From assembly GCF_003265325.1 (NCBI RefSeq), contig NZ_QGNX01000010.1:1-64000 (forward strand): a DNA stretch of 64,000 nucleotides. Direction: 5' to 3'. This DNA is from Oceanibium sediminis. GTDB lineage: Bacteria; Pseudomonadota; Alphaproteobacteria; Rhodobacterales; Rhodobacteraceae. Shown in pieces: positions 36,546 through 44,797 of this stretch. The position numbers were made by a program, and so were the translations under genes. The notes below the pieces were generated by a model. That model ran no database searches. It was not told the DNA's origin and saw nothing but the letters and a program-made list of their open reading frames with translations. Within the stretch, counting starts at the first letter, position 1. Each line of letters begins with the position of its first letter.

Positions 36546-38533
36546 AACGCTGGCTTGGCGGCGCGGCGCTTGCGCTCGTCCTCGGCGCTCTGGCGTTCGA
36601 GGGCTGGGTGCGCACCGCGCCGCTGCCGCCCCTTGGCAGCCCCACCTCGCAGGTGGTGGCGGACCGAGATGGCGTGCCGCTGCGCATCTTCCTTGCGCGG
36701 GATGACCGCTGGCGGCTGCCGGTCAGCCCGGCGCGGGTCGATCCCGGATACCTCGCGCAGCTGATCGCCTACGAGGACAAGCGCTTCTACAGCCATGCCG
36801 GGGTGGACCCGCTGGCGCTGCTGCGCGCGGCGCGGGACTCCGCGTTGGCGGGCCGGGTGGTGTCGGGGGGATCGACCCTGACCATGCAGACCGCGCGGCT
36901 GCTCGACGGCGGTGGCACGGGTCGGCTTTCGGGCAAGTTCCGCCAGATGCGCCTGGCGCTGGCTCTGGAACGGCGGCTGTCCAAGGCGGAAATCCTGCAG
37001 ATCTACCTCACGCGCGCGCCCTTCGGGGGCAACCTGGAAGGGGTGCGCGCCGCCAGCTTCAGCTATTTCGGCAAGGACGCGCACCGCCTGTCCCCGGCGG
37101 AGGCGGCCCTGCTGGTCGCACTGCCCCAGGCCCCCGAAAGCCGCCGTCCCGACCGGTCCCCGGCGGCGGCGCGAAAGGCCCGCGACGCCGTGCTTGCGCG
37201 CAGCGCCGCCAGCGGCGCGCTCGCCCCCGATCTTCTGCCCCGCGCCCTGCGCGCCGATGTCCCGCGCCAGCGGATGCCGTTTCCCGCCCACGCCTGGCAC
37301 GCCGCCGCCGCCGCCCACGCGATCGACCCGGACAGCCCGGTGCACCGGCTGGACCTCTCCGCCGGACCCCAGGTCGCGCTGGAATCCCGGCTCGAACGCC
37401 TCGCCCCGACGCTGCCGCCGGGCGCTTCGGCGGCGCTGATGGTGCGCGAGGTCGACACGGGCCGTATCGTCGCGCGCGTCGGCGCGGCGCTGCCGGGGCA
37501 GGGCACGCGCGGCGGCTTCATCGACATGACGCAGGTCCTGCGCTCGCCCGGATCGGCGCTGAAGCCCTTCATCTACGCGCTGGCCTTCGACGCCGGGATC
37601 GCGCATCCCGAAACCATCCTGTCGGACCGGCCGACGGATTTCGGCGGCTATGCGCCCCGCAACTTCGACGGCGGCTTCCTCGGCCCCGTTTCCGCGCGCG
37701 AGGCGTTGCAGCTGTCGCTCAACGTCCCGGCGGTCGCGGTGCTGGACCAGGTTGGCGCCAGCCGCCTGATGGCCTTCCTGCGCCAGAGCGGCGCACGCCC
37801 CGAAACGCCGGGCGGCGGCGCTCCGGGCCTGTCGGCGGCGCTGGGCGGGCTCGGCATCACGCTGGAAGATCTGACCGGCAGCTACACGGTGCTGGCCAGC
37901 GGCGGCGGACACCTGCTGTCCCCGGCGGCGGCCTGGTACGTCAGTGACATCCTGCGCGGCGCGCCCGCGCCAGAGTCCGGGCAGGGCGGGGCGATCGCCT
38001 TCAAGACCGGCACCTCCTACGGGCACCGGGACGGCTGGGCGCTGGGCTATGACGGGGCGCATGTCGTCGGCGTCTGGATCGGCCGCCCCGATGGCGGCGC
38101 GGTGCCCGGCCTGACCGGGCTGACACACGCCGCGCCGGTGCTTTTCCAGGCGATGGATCGCCTCGCGCCCGAGCGCGCGCCCCTGGCCGGCCCGCCGCCC
38201 GGCGCGCTGACCGTGGCGCTGGACGCGTTGCCGCGCCAGATGCAGCGGCTTGGCCCTGTGCAGGCCAGCGGCCAGCCGGAGGCGGAGACGTTCCGCATCG
38301 CCTATCCCCCCAGCGGGGCGCGGCTTTCCCTCGGCTCGGGCGGCATGCTGGTGGCCAAACTGGCCGAGGGGCGTCCGCCCTTCACCTGGATGATCGATGG
38401 CCGCGTGGTCGCCGCGGACCCCACAGCGCGCAGCTTTTCCTGGCCGATGGAAGAGCGCGGCTTCGTCACGATCACCGCGCTCGACCGGACAGGGGCCGCC
38501 GCGCGCACCACCATCGAGGTGCTGACGGACTGA
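36542..38533 (+). CDS. pbpC: Penicillin-binding protein 1C
   Basis: This 663-residue class A-type PBP has one N-terminal membrane helix, a glycosyltransferase domain (YEDKRFYSHAGVDPLALLRA with the catalytic Glu, GGSTLTMQTARLL, KAEILQIYLTRAPFGGNLEGV), and a transpeptidase domain with nucleophile S338 in SALK and KTG at 488-490. The C-terminus (from about 585) is the small beta BiPBP_C domain. It starts with GTG overlapping the macroglobulin stop. It polymerises glycan; the transpeptidase activity of PbpC proteins is less certain in the family. Confidence 0.94.
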   Translation: MKRWLGGAALALVLGALAFEGWVRTAPLPPLGSPTSQVVADRDGVPLRIFLARDDRWRLPVSPARVDPGYLAQLIAYEDKRFYSHAGVDPLALLRAARDSALAGRVVSGGSTLTMQTARLLDGGGTGRLSGKFRQMRLALALERRLSKAEILQIYLTRAPFGGNLEGVRAASFSYFGKDAHRLSPAEAALLVALPQAPESRRPDRSPAAARKARDAVLARSAASGALAPDLLPRALRADVPRQRMPFPAHAWHAAAAAHAIDPDSPVHRLDLSAGPQVALESRLERLAPTLPPGASAALMVREVDTGRIVARVGAALPGQGTRGGFIDMTQVLRSPGSALKPFIYALAFDAGIAHPETILSDRPTDFGGYAPRNFDGGFLGPVSAREALQLSLNVPAVAVLDQVGASRLMAFLRQSGARPETPGGGAPGLSAALGGLGITLEDLTGSYTVLASGGGHLLSPAAAWYVSDILRGAPAPESGQGGAIAFKTGTSYGHRDGWALGYDGAHVVGVWIGRPDGGAVPGLTGLTHAAPVLFQAMDRLAPERAPLAGPPPGALTVALDALPRQMQRLGPVQASGQPEAETFRIAYPPSGARLSLGSGGMLVAKLAEGRPPFTWMIDGRVVAADPTARSFSWPMEERGFVTITALDRTGAAARTTIEVLTD

Positions 38534-38582
38534 TCCGTGAACGCCCCTCGGCGTGCTGCAAAAACTATGTTCTGAAATGAGA

Positions 38583-38614
38583 AGCGCCGGATCCGCCCCC
38601 GTGGATCCGGCGCT
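38583..38614 (+). terminator. Strong hairpin after pbpC
   Basis: A perfect 12-bp stem (AGCGCCGGATCC and its complement) around an 8-base loop lies 50 bases after the pbpC stop. No T-run follows on either strand, so it may act with Rho or protect the 3' end of the transcript rather than be a classical intrinsic terminator. Confidence 0.6.
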
Positions 38615-39151
38615 AAATGTCACGCCGATACGGCCTGACGGTGTACTAAGAAGAACCTGGATAGACGAGGCAACGCAACACTAAGCCCCAAACGCAACGG
38701 TCCAGTCGGGTGTCCATTCGGCCAGCCTTGGCTGTGTGAATGTGCGACCCCTGTTCTTCAGGGCAAGTCAGCAGGCCCCCACCTGCTGTCCCACCCGCGG
38801 GGCCGTAATCATGCGACCCCTTTGTCTTGGTGTCCTCGCGGCCAGCGGCCTTGAGGACCACGCGCACGCGCTGACAAACAACACAGATCAGTCATGCGCG
38901 CGTTACTCGTTACACCCGACAGTGCGGACCGCTACGTGGCCCATACCGCCTGACCCTCGGTCCCGGTTCTGTGCGATCCGAACAGCAGGCTCCCCCAGAG
39001 AACACTGACCGGAAATGTGCACCCAAGTGACCGTGGGCAAGTTCATGTTAGCCTTGAAACACGCCATCGCGCTAGAATGTGCAAAAATGCATCGCGCCCC
39101 GGCTTGAATAATTGACCTTCATAAGGTCCGAAAAAGCTTTCGTATAAGTAT

Positions 39152-39179
39152 AAATCAGATCACTTCTACAATCTGATTT
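39152..39179. repeat. Perfect inverted repeat in the AT-rich stretch
   Basis: AAATCAGAT and its complement ATCTGATTT flank a 10-base loop. It lies about 100 bases beyond the isochorismatase-like gene end. It could be an operator, or a second transcription-end hairpin. No matching copy was noticed elsewhere in the window. Confidence 0.5.
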
Positions 39180-39250
39180 TGAATGTGTATTCCCTATTTA
39201 TAAAAAAATTTCAAAATTTTTGATAAATCATTTATATATTTGTCAAAATT

Positions 39251-39267
39251 GCAGATCGCGGATCTGC
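39251..39267 (-). terminator. Likely terminator of the minus-strand 41145-39284 genes
   Basis: GCAGATC-CGC-GATCTGC on the minus strand forms a 7-bp stem with a 3-base loop, followed by AATTTTG. It starts 17 bases after the stop of the isochorismatase-like gene, a normal place for an intrinsic terminator. The T-run is short. Confidence 0.55.
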
Positions 39268-39283
39268 GCCCGCTTGGAGTACT

Positions 39284-39874
39284 TCACGTCGCCGCCTGCT
39301 GCTTTGTCGGGCCGTCCATCTGCTGAAAGCGGCAAATGGAAGCCGCCCATTCGGCGAATTGGATGTCCCGGTCCAGGTCGAAGTTTGCCACGAACCGGTG
39401 AACCGGAGCCGCCATTCCGCGCATGGTGCTGCATTTTTGCAGCGGATGCGCCGGCATGACGATGCGCATGGCCCGATCCGTGCCCATGCTTTGCCGCACT
39501 GTGGCGCCCATGGACGAATCATTTCGGGGCCCCACGGCATAGATTTCGCGGGCAGTGATCTTCGTGAAAACATTCAAAAATTCACGATTCTGAAAGGCTG
39601 AACCTTCGGGGTGATCGAACACGCTGTCAGTGACCTTCGGACGGCAATCCGGCAGCCAGACCCCGCGGGCGAAGCTGCCGTCTTTTCGCACCGCCCTGCA
39701 GAAGGCAAGCGGCATCTTCATCTTTCGCGCCAAGCGAACCGATTCCGTCACCGTGGTGACATCCACGTCGTCCAGCGGCTCTGCGTCGTTGAATCCGCGA
39801 TAGGCACCGAAGACCACCACCAGCGGCATGGTGCGCCGGAAAACCCCTATGGCGGGGCGTACAATGATACTCAA
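39284..39874 (-). CDS. Isochorismatase-like protein, catalytic residues apparently lost
   Basis: This 196-residue protein has an order of segments like an isochorismatase-fold hydrolase: a first strand PLVVVFGAYRGF, helix ESVRLARKMKMPLAFCRA, then VFDHPEGSAFQNREFLNVFTKITAREIYAVGPRND and GATVRQSM, then RIVMPAHPLQ. In active members the first strand ends in Asp and the helix after the Gly carries the nucleophilic Cys; here these places hold Gly and no cysteine, so it may be inactive. The start is TTG with GGGAG seven bases upstream; an ATG 15 codons later is the alternative. It follows the acetyltransferase gene by 11 bases. Confidence 0.5.
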   Translation of the reverse strand: MSIIVRPAIGVFRRTMPLVVVFGAYRGFNDAEPLDDVDVTTVTESVRLARKMKMPLAFCRAVRKDGSFARGVWLPDCRPKVTDSVFDHPEGSAFQNREFLNVFTKITAREIYAVGPRNDSSMGATVRQSMGTDRAMRIVMPAHPLQKCSTMRGMAAPVHRFVANFDLDRDIQFAEWAASICRFQQMDGPTKQQAAT

Positions 39875-39885
39875 GAATACACTCC

Positions 39886-40521
39886 CTATTCAGCGGCCAT
39901 CGCGTAACCGGCATCGGCTTCGGCAGAGCGGTCGACAGACTGCTCCAGTACGCCCGGGCGATCCCAGTCGCCTTCGGGGCGGATCAGGGCGTAGGGACAA
40001 CTTTCCAGCGTGATGGCGCCTTCGGGCAGTTCCCCCGTCAGGACCATCTCGGTGTACGAGTAGTCCGAGAACACCAGTGACCTGGCGTTTTCTTCCACAC
40101 GAAATCCGAACAAACGGTAAAGGGGGATCAATTCGTCACGGGCGTGGCCGATGACCTTGGAGAATCCCTTGCGCTGGCAATGTTCGATGCCGGCCCGGAT
40201 CATCTTGAAGGCGATCTTCGTCTTGCGGAAGTGGTGCCGCACGGCGACGCGCTCCATCTTGGCGAAACCGCCGAAGTAGCGCAGGCGCAGGCAGGCGACG
40301 GGCTCTCCGTTCACCCAGCCGATCATGTGGGTGGCGCAGAAATCGTTTCCGTCGAACTCCTCCTCGTAGGGGCAGTCCTGCTCCGCCATGTAGACGGCGG
40401 CGCGGATGGCGGTCACGCGCATCATGTCGTTGATGGTCTTGACCGTGGTTACTTCAAGTTTCGGTGGCGCTTTACGCGCTCCGTTAGCGGGATCGACGTT
40501 GAAATTCTGTCCGTCAGGCAT
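39886..40521 (-). CDS. GNAT family N-acetyltransferase
   Basis: The 211-residue protein has a GNAT domain from about 25 to 160: AIRAAVYMAEQDCPYEEEFDGND, then GEPVACLRLRYFGGFAKMERVAVRHHFRKTKIAFKMIRAG as strand 4 and the acetyl-CoA pyrophosphate loop (R/Q-x-x-x-A variant), and LYRLFGFRVEEN as strand 5. The last 50 residues are extra. The acceptor cannot be told. It sits between the isochorismatase-like and the second acyltransferase-like gene, all on the minus strand. Confidence 0.8.
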   Translation of the reverse strand: MPDGQNFNVDPANGARKAPPKLEVTTVKTINDMMRVTAIRAAVYMAEQDCPYEEEFDGNDFCATHMIGWVNGEPVACLRLRYFGGFAKMERVAVRHHFRKTKIAFKMIRAGIEHCQRKGFSKVIGHARDELIPLYRLFGFRVEENARSLVFSDYSYTEMVLTGELPEGAITLESCPYALIRPEGDWDRPGVLEQSVDRSAEADAGYAMAAE

Positions 40522-40557
40522 ATTCGTTCTCCAGGTGCTCTATGATTGGGTGGCCCT

Positions 40558-41145
40558 TTACGAGGAGTACCGTGTAACATCGAACAGCCCGCGTTTGCTG
40601 AGCCGCTCATACCGGAAAAGCAGTGGGGTGCGCGGGTCTTCCACCCGTCTGAATCCCACTGACTGCATGATCCTCTGGCCGGCTTCTGTTGAGCCGTTAC
40701 CGTACAAGTCGAGATCGCGGTAATCCGGCCCGTTGAGCCGTTCCGCGATAAGCGGGATCGCGGCGACCGCGATCCCCGGGGCAAAGACACCCCATTTGTA
40801 GATTGCCGCGACCGGGTCGCCGGTGGCCGCCACGTGGCTGAGCCGGGGGTCCGGTGCATCGAAGGTGCCGGAATCCAGCGCGGCATGTCCTGCGGGCGAA
40901 AGCATCGCCATCGCGTAGAGTCCGACCAGATGGTTGTTGCGCCGGTCGTGGATAGACCAGATATTGTCATGGTGGCGCCGTCGGATGTTTTCGCAGGTCT
41001 CCAGGGTGGCCATGTGCTGCATGAATGCTGCGGCGATCCGGGGATAAATCGCGGCCAGTTCCTCGGCACTGCTGCGCGAAATCCTCACCCGCTTTGTGGC
41101 GACAATTGGATCGAGCGCGTCGAATTCTTTAGGAAAATGCTGCAT
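40558..41145 (-). CDS. Probable GNAT-like acyltransferase of unknown substrate
   Basis: This 195-residue protein has a GNAT-like C-terminal half: NHLVGLYAMAMLSPAGHAAL as a central sheet segment and YRDLDLYGNGSTEAGQRIMQSVGFRRVEDPRTPLLFRYERL as the end of the fold. No classical acetyl-CoA loop is obvious. The chosen ATG at 41145 is the second of two adjacent candidates (GTG-ATG). It is transcribed away from the LysR regulator gene at 41293 and 36 bases upstream of the GNAT gene, so that regulator may control the trio. Confidence 0.5.
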   Translation of the reverse strand: MQHFPKEFDALDPIVATKRVRISRSSAEELAAIYPRIAAAFMQHMATLETCENIRRRHHDNIWSIHDRRNNHLVGLYAMAMLSPAGHAALDSGTFDAPDPRLSHVAATGDPVAAIYKWGVFAPGIAVAAIPLIAERLNGPDYRDLDLYGNGSTEAGQRIMQSVGFRRVEDPRTPLLFRYERLSKRGLFDVTRYSS

Positions 41146-41292
41146 CACTTTGCGATCACGACAAGAATTTGCCGCGAACTGGCCCCCGTTTGGTCTCTAA
41201 CTCACTTTTAAGTAGAAAATGTATCGCTAAGCTGGCATCTTCGCAGGGCATAGAATCAGCATCGGGTCGCTGCGTATTTGCAGCGGACAGGC

Positions 41293-42306
41293 ATGAAAAA
41301 GACAGTTTCAGACCCCTCGTGGGACGATCTCAAGATTTTTCTGGCTTGCGCCCGTGCGCTGAGCTTTCGAGCTGCTGCGAAAACGCTGGGGCTTACTTCC
41401 TCGACAGTTGTCCGCCGAATCAGTGCGTTAGAGGGTGAGCTTGGTTTCACGCTCTTCGACAGGCTGCCGAACGGGGTACAACTTACGCGCGAAGGCTCGC
41501 GTCTGGTGTCCAGCGCGAACCAGATCGAGCAGGGCGCGTTCGACTTCCAGCGCCGGATCGAGACGTTCGATTCGAAGAAGCGCGGCATCGTGCGCGTGTC
41601 CGCGACCGAGGGCCTTGGCACCTATTGGCTGATGCCCCGGCTGATCGATTTCCAGCGCGGCAACCCGATGATGGTGATCGACCTGAAGGCGACCGAGCAG
41701 ACGGTGGACGTCAGCCGGATGGAAGCCGACGTCGCGATCCAGTTCGACGAGCCGACGAACCCCCACGTCATGCGCCGCCGCCTGTGCTCGCTGCACGTCT
41801 ATCCTTTCGCGGCGCGCCAGTACCTCGACACTTACGGGATGCCGCAGACCAAGCAGGACATGCTGGATCACCGGCTGGTGGACCAGGTCGGCCCGCAGCT
41901 GGATGAGGGCGCCTGGCCCCGCTACCTCGGGATCGAGGATGTGGAAGGCGTCGTCGGCATTCGCACCAATTCCTCGGCGGCGCATTTTTCCGCCGTGCAC
42001 GGGGGCGCGGGCATCGGCGGTCTGCCGACATTTGCCGCAGCCCTTTTCAAGGATCTCGAGCCCATCGACATTGGGATCCACCACCGTATCGACGTCTGGA
42101 TGACCTATCATCCCGACGCCCGCCGCACCCCCCGTGTGGCGACCATGATCGACTGGCTCATCGGGACATTCGACGCCGCCAAGTATCCCTGGTTCAGGGA
42201 CGAATTCATTCATCCAAGTGCATTCAATGATTTTGACAGCCGCCATTGGCAAGACCAACCCGCCCGTTTCGGGTTCTCGACGGATTATCTGCGCAATATC
42301 GGGTAA
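41293..42306 (+). CDS. LysR-family transcriptional regulator
   Basis: This 337-residue regulator has an N-terminal winged helix-turn-helix (WDDLKIFLACARALSFRAAAKTLGLTSSTVVRRISALEGELGFTLFDRLPNGVQLTREG) split here as the typical LysR domain at residues 10-68, and a substrate-binding domain of about 210 residues. The substrate domain is of the short GcvA-like sort (YWLMPRLIDFQRGNPMMVIDL). It diverges from the acyltransferase trio and is followed after nine bases by an exporter gene, so both could be its targets. I use ATG 41293 rather than the TTG at 41278. Confidence 0.92.
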   Translation: MKKTVSDPSWDDLKIFLACARALSFRAAAKTLGLTSSTVVRRISALEGELGFTLFDRLPNGVQLTREGSRLVSSANQIEQGAFDFQRRIETFDSKKRGIVRVSATEGLGTYWLMPRLIDFQRGNPMMVIDLKATEQTVDVSRMEADVAIQFDEPTNPHVMRRRLCSLHVYPFAARQYLDTYGMPQTKQDMLDHRLVDQVGPQLDEGAWPRYLGIEDVEGVVGIRTNSSAAHFSAVHGGAGIGGLPTFAAALFKDLEPIDIGIHHRIDVWMTYHPDARRTPRVATMIDWLIGTFDAAKYPWFRDEFIHPSAFNDFDSRHWQDQPARFGFSTDYLRNIG

Positions 42307-42315
42307 GGGGGCTGC

Positions 42316-43539
42316 ATGACGGCAGGTTCCCGCCAACGCCCGGGACCGGCAGTACCCTACATTCTTGCGGCATGTACGGCGGTCAGCGTCCTTTCCACGG
42401 ACCTGATCGTGCCGTCGATTCCCGATTTGCCGGAGGTATTCGACACCAGCGTGAAGCTTGCGCAGATGACGGTCAGCATCAACCTGGCCGCCTATGCGCT
42501 GGCGCAGCTCGTCCACGGGCCGCTGGCCGATGCCTTCGGGCGCAAGCGGCTGCTGGTCGGCTCTTTCGTGCTGTTCGCGGTGATCTCGGTCCTCTGCGCG
42601 CTTGCGCCGACGATGGAGTCGCTGCTGACCGGGCGCTTCGTGCAAGGGTTGCTGTCCAGCGTACCCTCGGTCGTGATCATCCTGATCATCCGTGAGCTCT
42701 ATGACGAGAAGCGCGCCCTGAAGGTGATGGCGCTTTACGGCGCGACGCTGGGCCTTGCGCCCGCGATCGGGCCGCTGCTTGGCGGTTACCTGCATGTCTG
42801 GATCGGCTGGCAGGCGGGGTTCTGGCTGATCGCCATCATGGCGATCGCGGTGATGCTGGCCGTGGTGCGCATCGTCCCTGAAAGCCTGCCGGAAGCGAAG
42901 CCGCTGAACCTGGCCGGATCGCTGCGCGACTACGCGCAGCTGCTGGCGTTCCCGGGCTACCTTGGGGCAGCGATGGGCGTGTCGCTGCTGTTCGGGGCCT
43001 ACTTCTCCTACATCACGGCGGCGCCGGTGATCTTCATCGACGTGCTGGGACTGCCGACGGAACGCTACGGCCTGTCCCACGTGGCGATCGTCGGGGCCTA
43101 TATCATCGGCAACATCATCGCGACCCGGCTGAGCAACCGCTTCGCGCCCGGCCAACTCTTGCGCATCGCCTCCGTGGGCATGCTGGCGGCCATGGGCATT
43201 CTGCTGGGCGCGGTGCTTGGCGGGGCCTATTCCGTCGCCGTCATCCTGGCGGCCATGTCGCTCTACGGCGTGTTCCTCGCCTTCGTCCTGGCTGCCGGCC
43301 CGCTGGTGGTGCTGGAAGTGGCGACGGATGCGCCCCAAGGACCGGCCTCGGCCCTGCTCGGCTCGATCCAGCTCGGCATGGCGGCGCTTGGCGGCTACCT
43401 CTGCGCGCATTACTTCGATGGGCAAACCCCTAGGGCCATGGCCGTGGTGATGACCGGCATGGTCTGCCTTGGCGCGGTGCTGGTCTGGGCCGCTACCCGG
43501 CGCGGGCCCGTCGCTCCGGAACCAGTCCCCGCGGACTGA
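42316..43539 (+). CDS. Bcr/CflA-type MFS drug efflux transporter
   Basis: This 407-residue inner-membrane protein has about 12 hydrophobic segments. The pattern STDLIVPSIPDLPEVFDTSVKLAQMTVSINLAAYALAQLVHGPLADAFGRKRLLV spans helices 1-2 and the loop motif GPLADAFGRKR of MFS exporters. MLYG-like and GxxLGPAIGPLLGGYL motifs follow in helix 5. It belongs to the drug:H+ antiporter-1 Bcr/CflA group. It comes just after the LysR gene and its 3' end overlaps that of livM by 47 bases on the opposite strand. Confidence 0.9.
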   Translation: MTAGSRQRPGPAVPYILAACTAVSVLSTDLIVPSIPDLPEVFDTSVKLAQMTVSINLAAYALAQLVHGPLADAFGRKRLLVGSFVLFAVISVLCALAPTMESLLTGRFVQGLLSSVPSVVIILIIRELYDEKRALKVMALYGATLGLAPAIGPLLGGYLHVWIGWQAGFWLIAIMAIAVMLAVVRIVPESLPEAKPLNLAGSLRDYAQLLAFPGYLGAAMGVSLLFGAYFSYITAAPVIFIDVLGLPTERYGLSHVAIVGAYIIGNIIATRLSNRFAPGQLLRIASVGMLAAMGILLGAVLGGAYSVAVILAAMSLYGVFLAFVLAAGPLVVLEVATDAPQGPASALLGSIQLGMAALGGYLCAHYFDGQTPRAMAVVMTGMVCLGAVLVWAATRRGPVAPEPVPAD

Positions 43540-44797
43540 AGCGCAGCACGATCAGCAGGATCAGCCCCATCAGGAACAGCCGCAGGTGGGGCGCTGCCTC
43601 AAGCAAATGCCCGGCGATGGCCGAGTCGTCGGGCAGGCGATCCGTCACGATGCTCATCAGCCACAGCCCGGCCGGTTCCGCCTGCACCCAGAGGAACCAG
43701 ATCACGAAGGCCCCAAGGACCGAGCCGGTGTTGTTCCCCGAGCCCCCGACGATCACCATCACCCAGATCAGGAAGGTATAGCGCAGCGGCTGGTAGGAGG
43801 TGGGCGTGAACTGCCCGTCCAGCGTTACCAGCATCGCCCCCGCGATCCCCACCACGGCCGAGCCGAGCACGAAGACCTGCAAATGCCGCGCGGTCACGTC
43901 CTTGCCCATCGCCTCGGCGGCGTCGCGGTTGTCGCGGATCGCCCGCATCATCCGCCCCCAGGGGGAACGCAGTGCGCGCTCGCTCAGCCAGTAAAGGACG
44001 ATCAGCACGACCAGGAACAGCCCCGCGTAAAGCAACTTCACGAAGATCCCCGACAGCGCGCCGGGGTCCTGCCCCAGCCGCAGGGCGAGGTCGGCGAACC
44101 ACTGGGTTTCCTGCAACTCCACTTCGTAGGGCACGGGGCGGGGCAGGCCGGTCACGTTCTTCACGCCGCGCGTCAGCCAGTCCTCGTTCTTGATGACGGC
44201 CAGCAGGATTTCCGAGATCCCCAGCGTCGCGATCGCAAGGTAGTCCGAGCGCAGACCAAGGCTGATCTTGCCCACCACCCAGGCGACCCCGGCCGCCAGC
44301 ACGCCGCCCGCCGCCCAGCCCAGCACGATGGGCAGGCCCAGCCCGCCCAGGTAGCCCGTGGCTGCCGGATCGACGCTTTCGATGGCATCCACCGCCGGGT
44401 CATAGGCCATGCGTGTCACCGCGTATCCCGCGATGATCGCCAGCGTCACAGCCACCCGGCGGCGCGTGCCGCTCAGGTGGCGCACCAGCATCGCCACGAC
44501 GAAGATCGTCGCGCCAAGCGCCAGCCCGGCCAGCGCGATGCCCGTGCCGCCGGCACGCCACGCTTCGCCCACCGGGGGCATGGAAAACAGCACCGCCGCC
44601 ACACCGCCAAGGGCCGCGAAGCCCATGATCCCGACGTTGAAGATCCCCGCGTAGCCCCACTGGATGTTGACCCCCAGCGCCATGATCGCCGAGATCAGGC
44701 TGAGGTTCACGATGGCCAGCGCGACGTTCCAGCTCTGGAACATGCCCACGGCGACGAGCGCCAGCCCCATCAGGATGAAAAGCGGGAACGGTTTCAT
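43493..44797 (-). CDS. livM: Branched-chain amino acid ABC transporter permease LivM
   Basis: This 434-residue integral membrane protein has about ten hydrophobic segments and the LivM signature: ALGVNIQWGYAGIFNVGIMGFAALGG, SDYLAIATLGISEILLAVIKNEDWLTRG and SPWGRMMRAIRDNRDAAEAMGKDV, the cytoplasmic coupling loop, followed by GAMLVTLDGQFTPTSY. It starts four bases inside the livH end (ATGA) and is the last gene of the liv operon. It is longer than average LivM because of a second set of hydrophobic segments near 90-200. Substrate could be another amide or urea-like compound. Confidence 0.92.
   Translation of the reverse strand: MKPFPLFILMGLALVAVGMFQSWNVALAIVNLSLISAIMALGVNIQWGYAGIFNVGIMGFAALGGVAAVLFSMPPVGEAWRAGGTGIALAGLALGATIFVVAMLVRHLSGTRRRVAVTLAIIAGYAVTRMAYDPAVDAIESVDPAATGYLGGLGLPIVLGWAAGGVLAAGVAWVVGKISLGLRSDYLAIATLGISEILLAVIKNEDWLTRGVKNVTGLPRPVPYEVELQETQWFADLALRLGQDPGALSGIFVKLLYAGLFLVVLIVLYWLSERALRSPWGRMMRAIRDNRDAAEAMGKDVTARHLQVFVLGSAVVGIAGAMLVTLDGQFTPTSYQPLRYTFLIWVMVIVGGSGNNTGSVLGAFVIWFLWVQAEPAGLWLMSIVTDRLPDDSAIAGHLLEAAPHLRLFLMGLILLIVLRFSPRGLVPERRARAG

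Larger units (their letters stand above)
38615..39283. other. Gene-free stretch, GC-rich then sharply AT-rich
   Basis: No supported gene. Frames at 38646-38867 (-) and 38736-39008 (+) have no recognisable protein pattern. From about 39100 the G+C falls steeply and A/T tracts appear (for example around 39199-39220), unlike the surrounding DNA. Two inverted repeats are listed separately. It may be mobile-element remains or a regulatory region; I cannot decide. Confidence 0.4.

Noticed and set aside
38646-38867. 73-residue frame on the minus strand
   Set aside because: No recognisable pattern, no ribosome site, and it lies in a doubtful non-coding stretch.
41428-43425. 665-residue minus-strand frame over the LysR and Bcr/CflA genes
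   Set aside because: Shadow with a Gln/His/Arg-rich composition.
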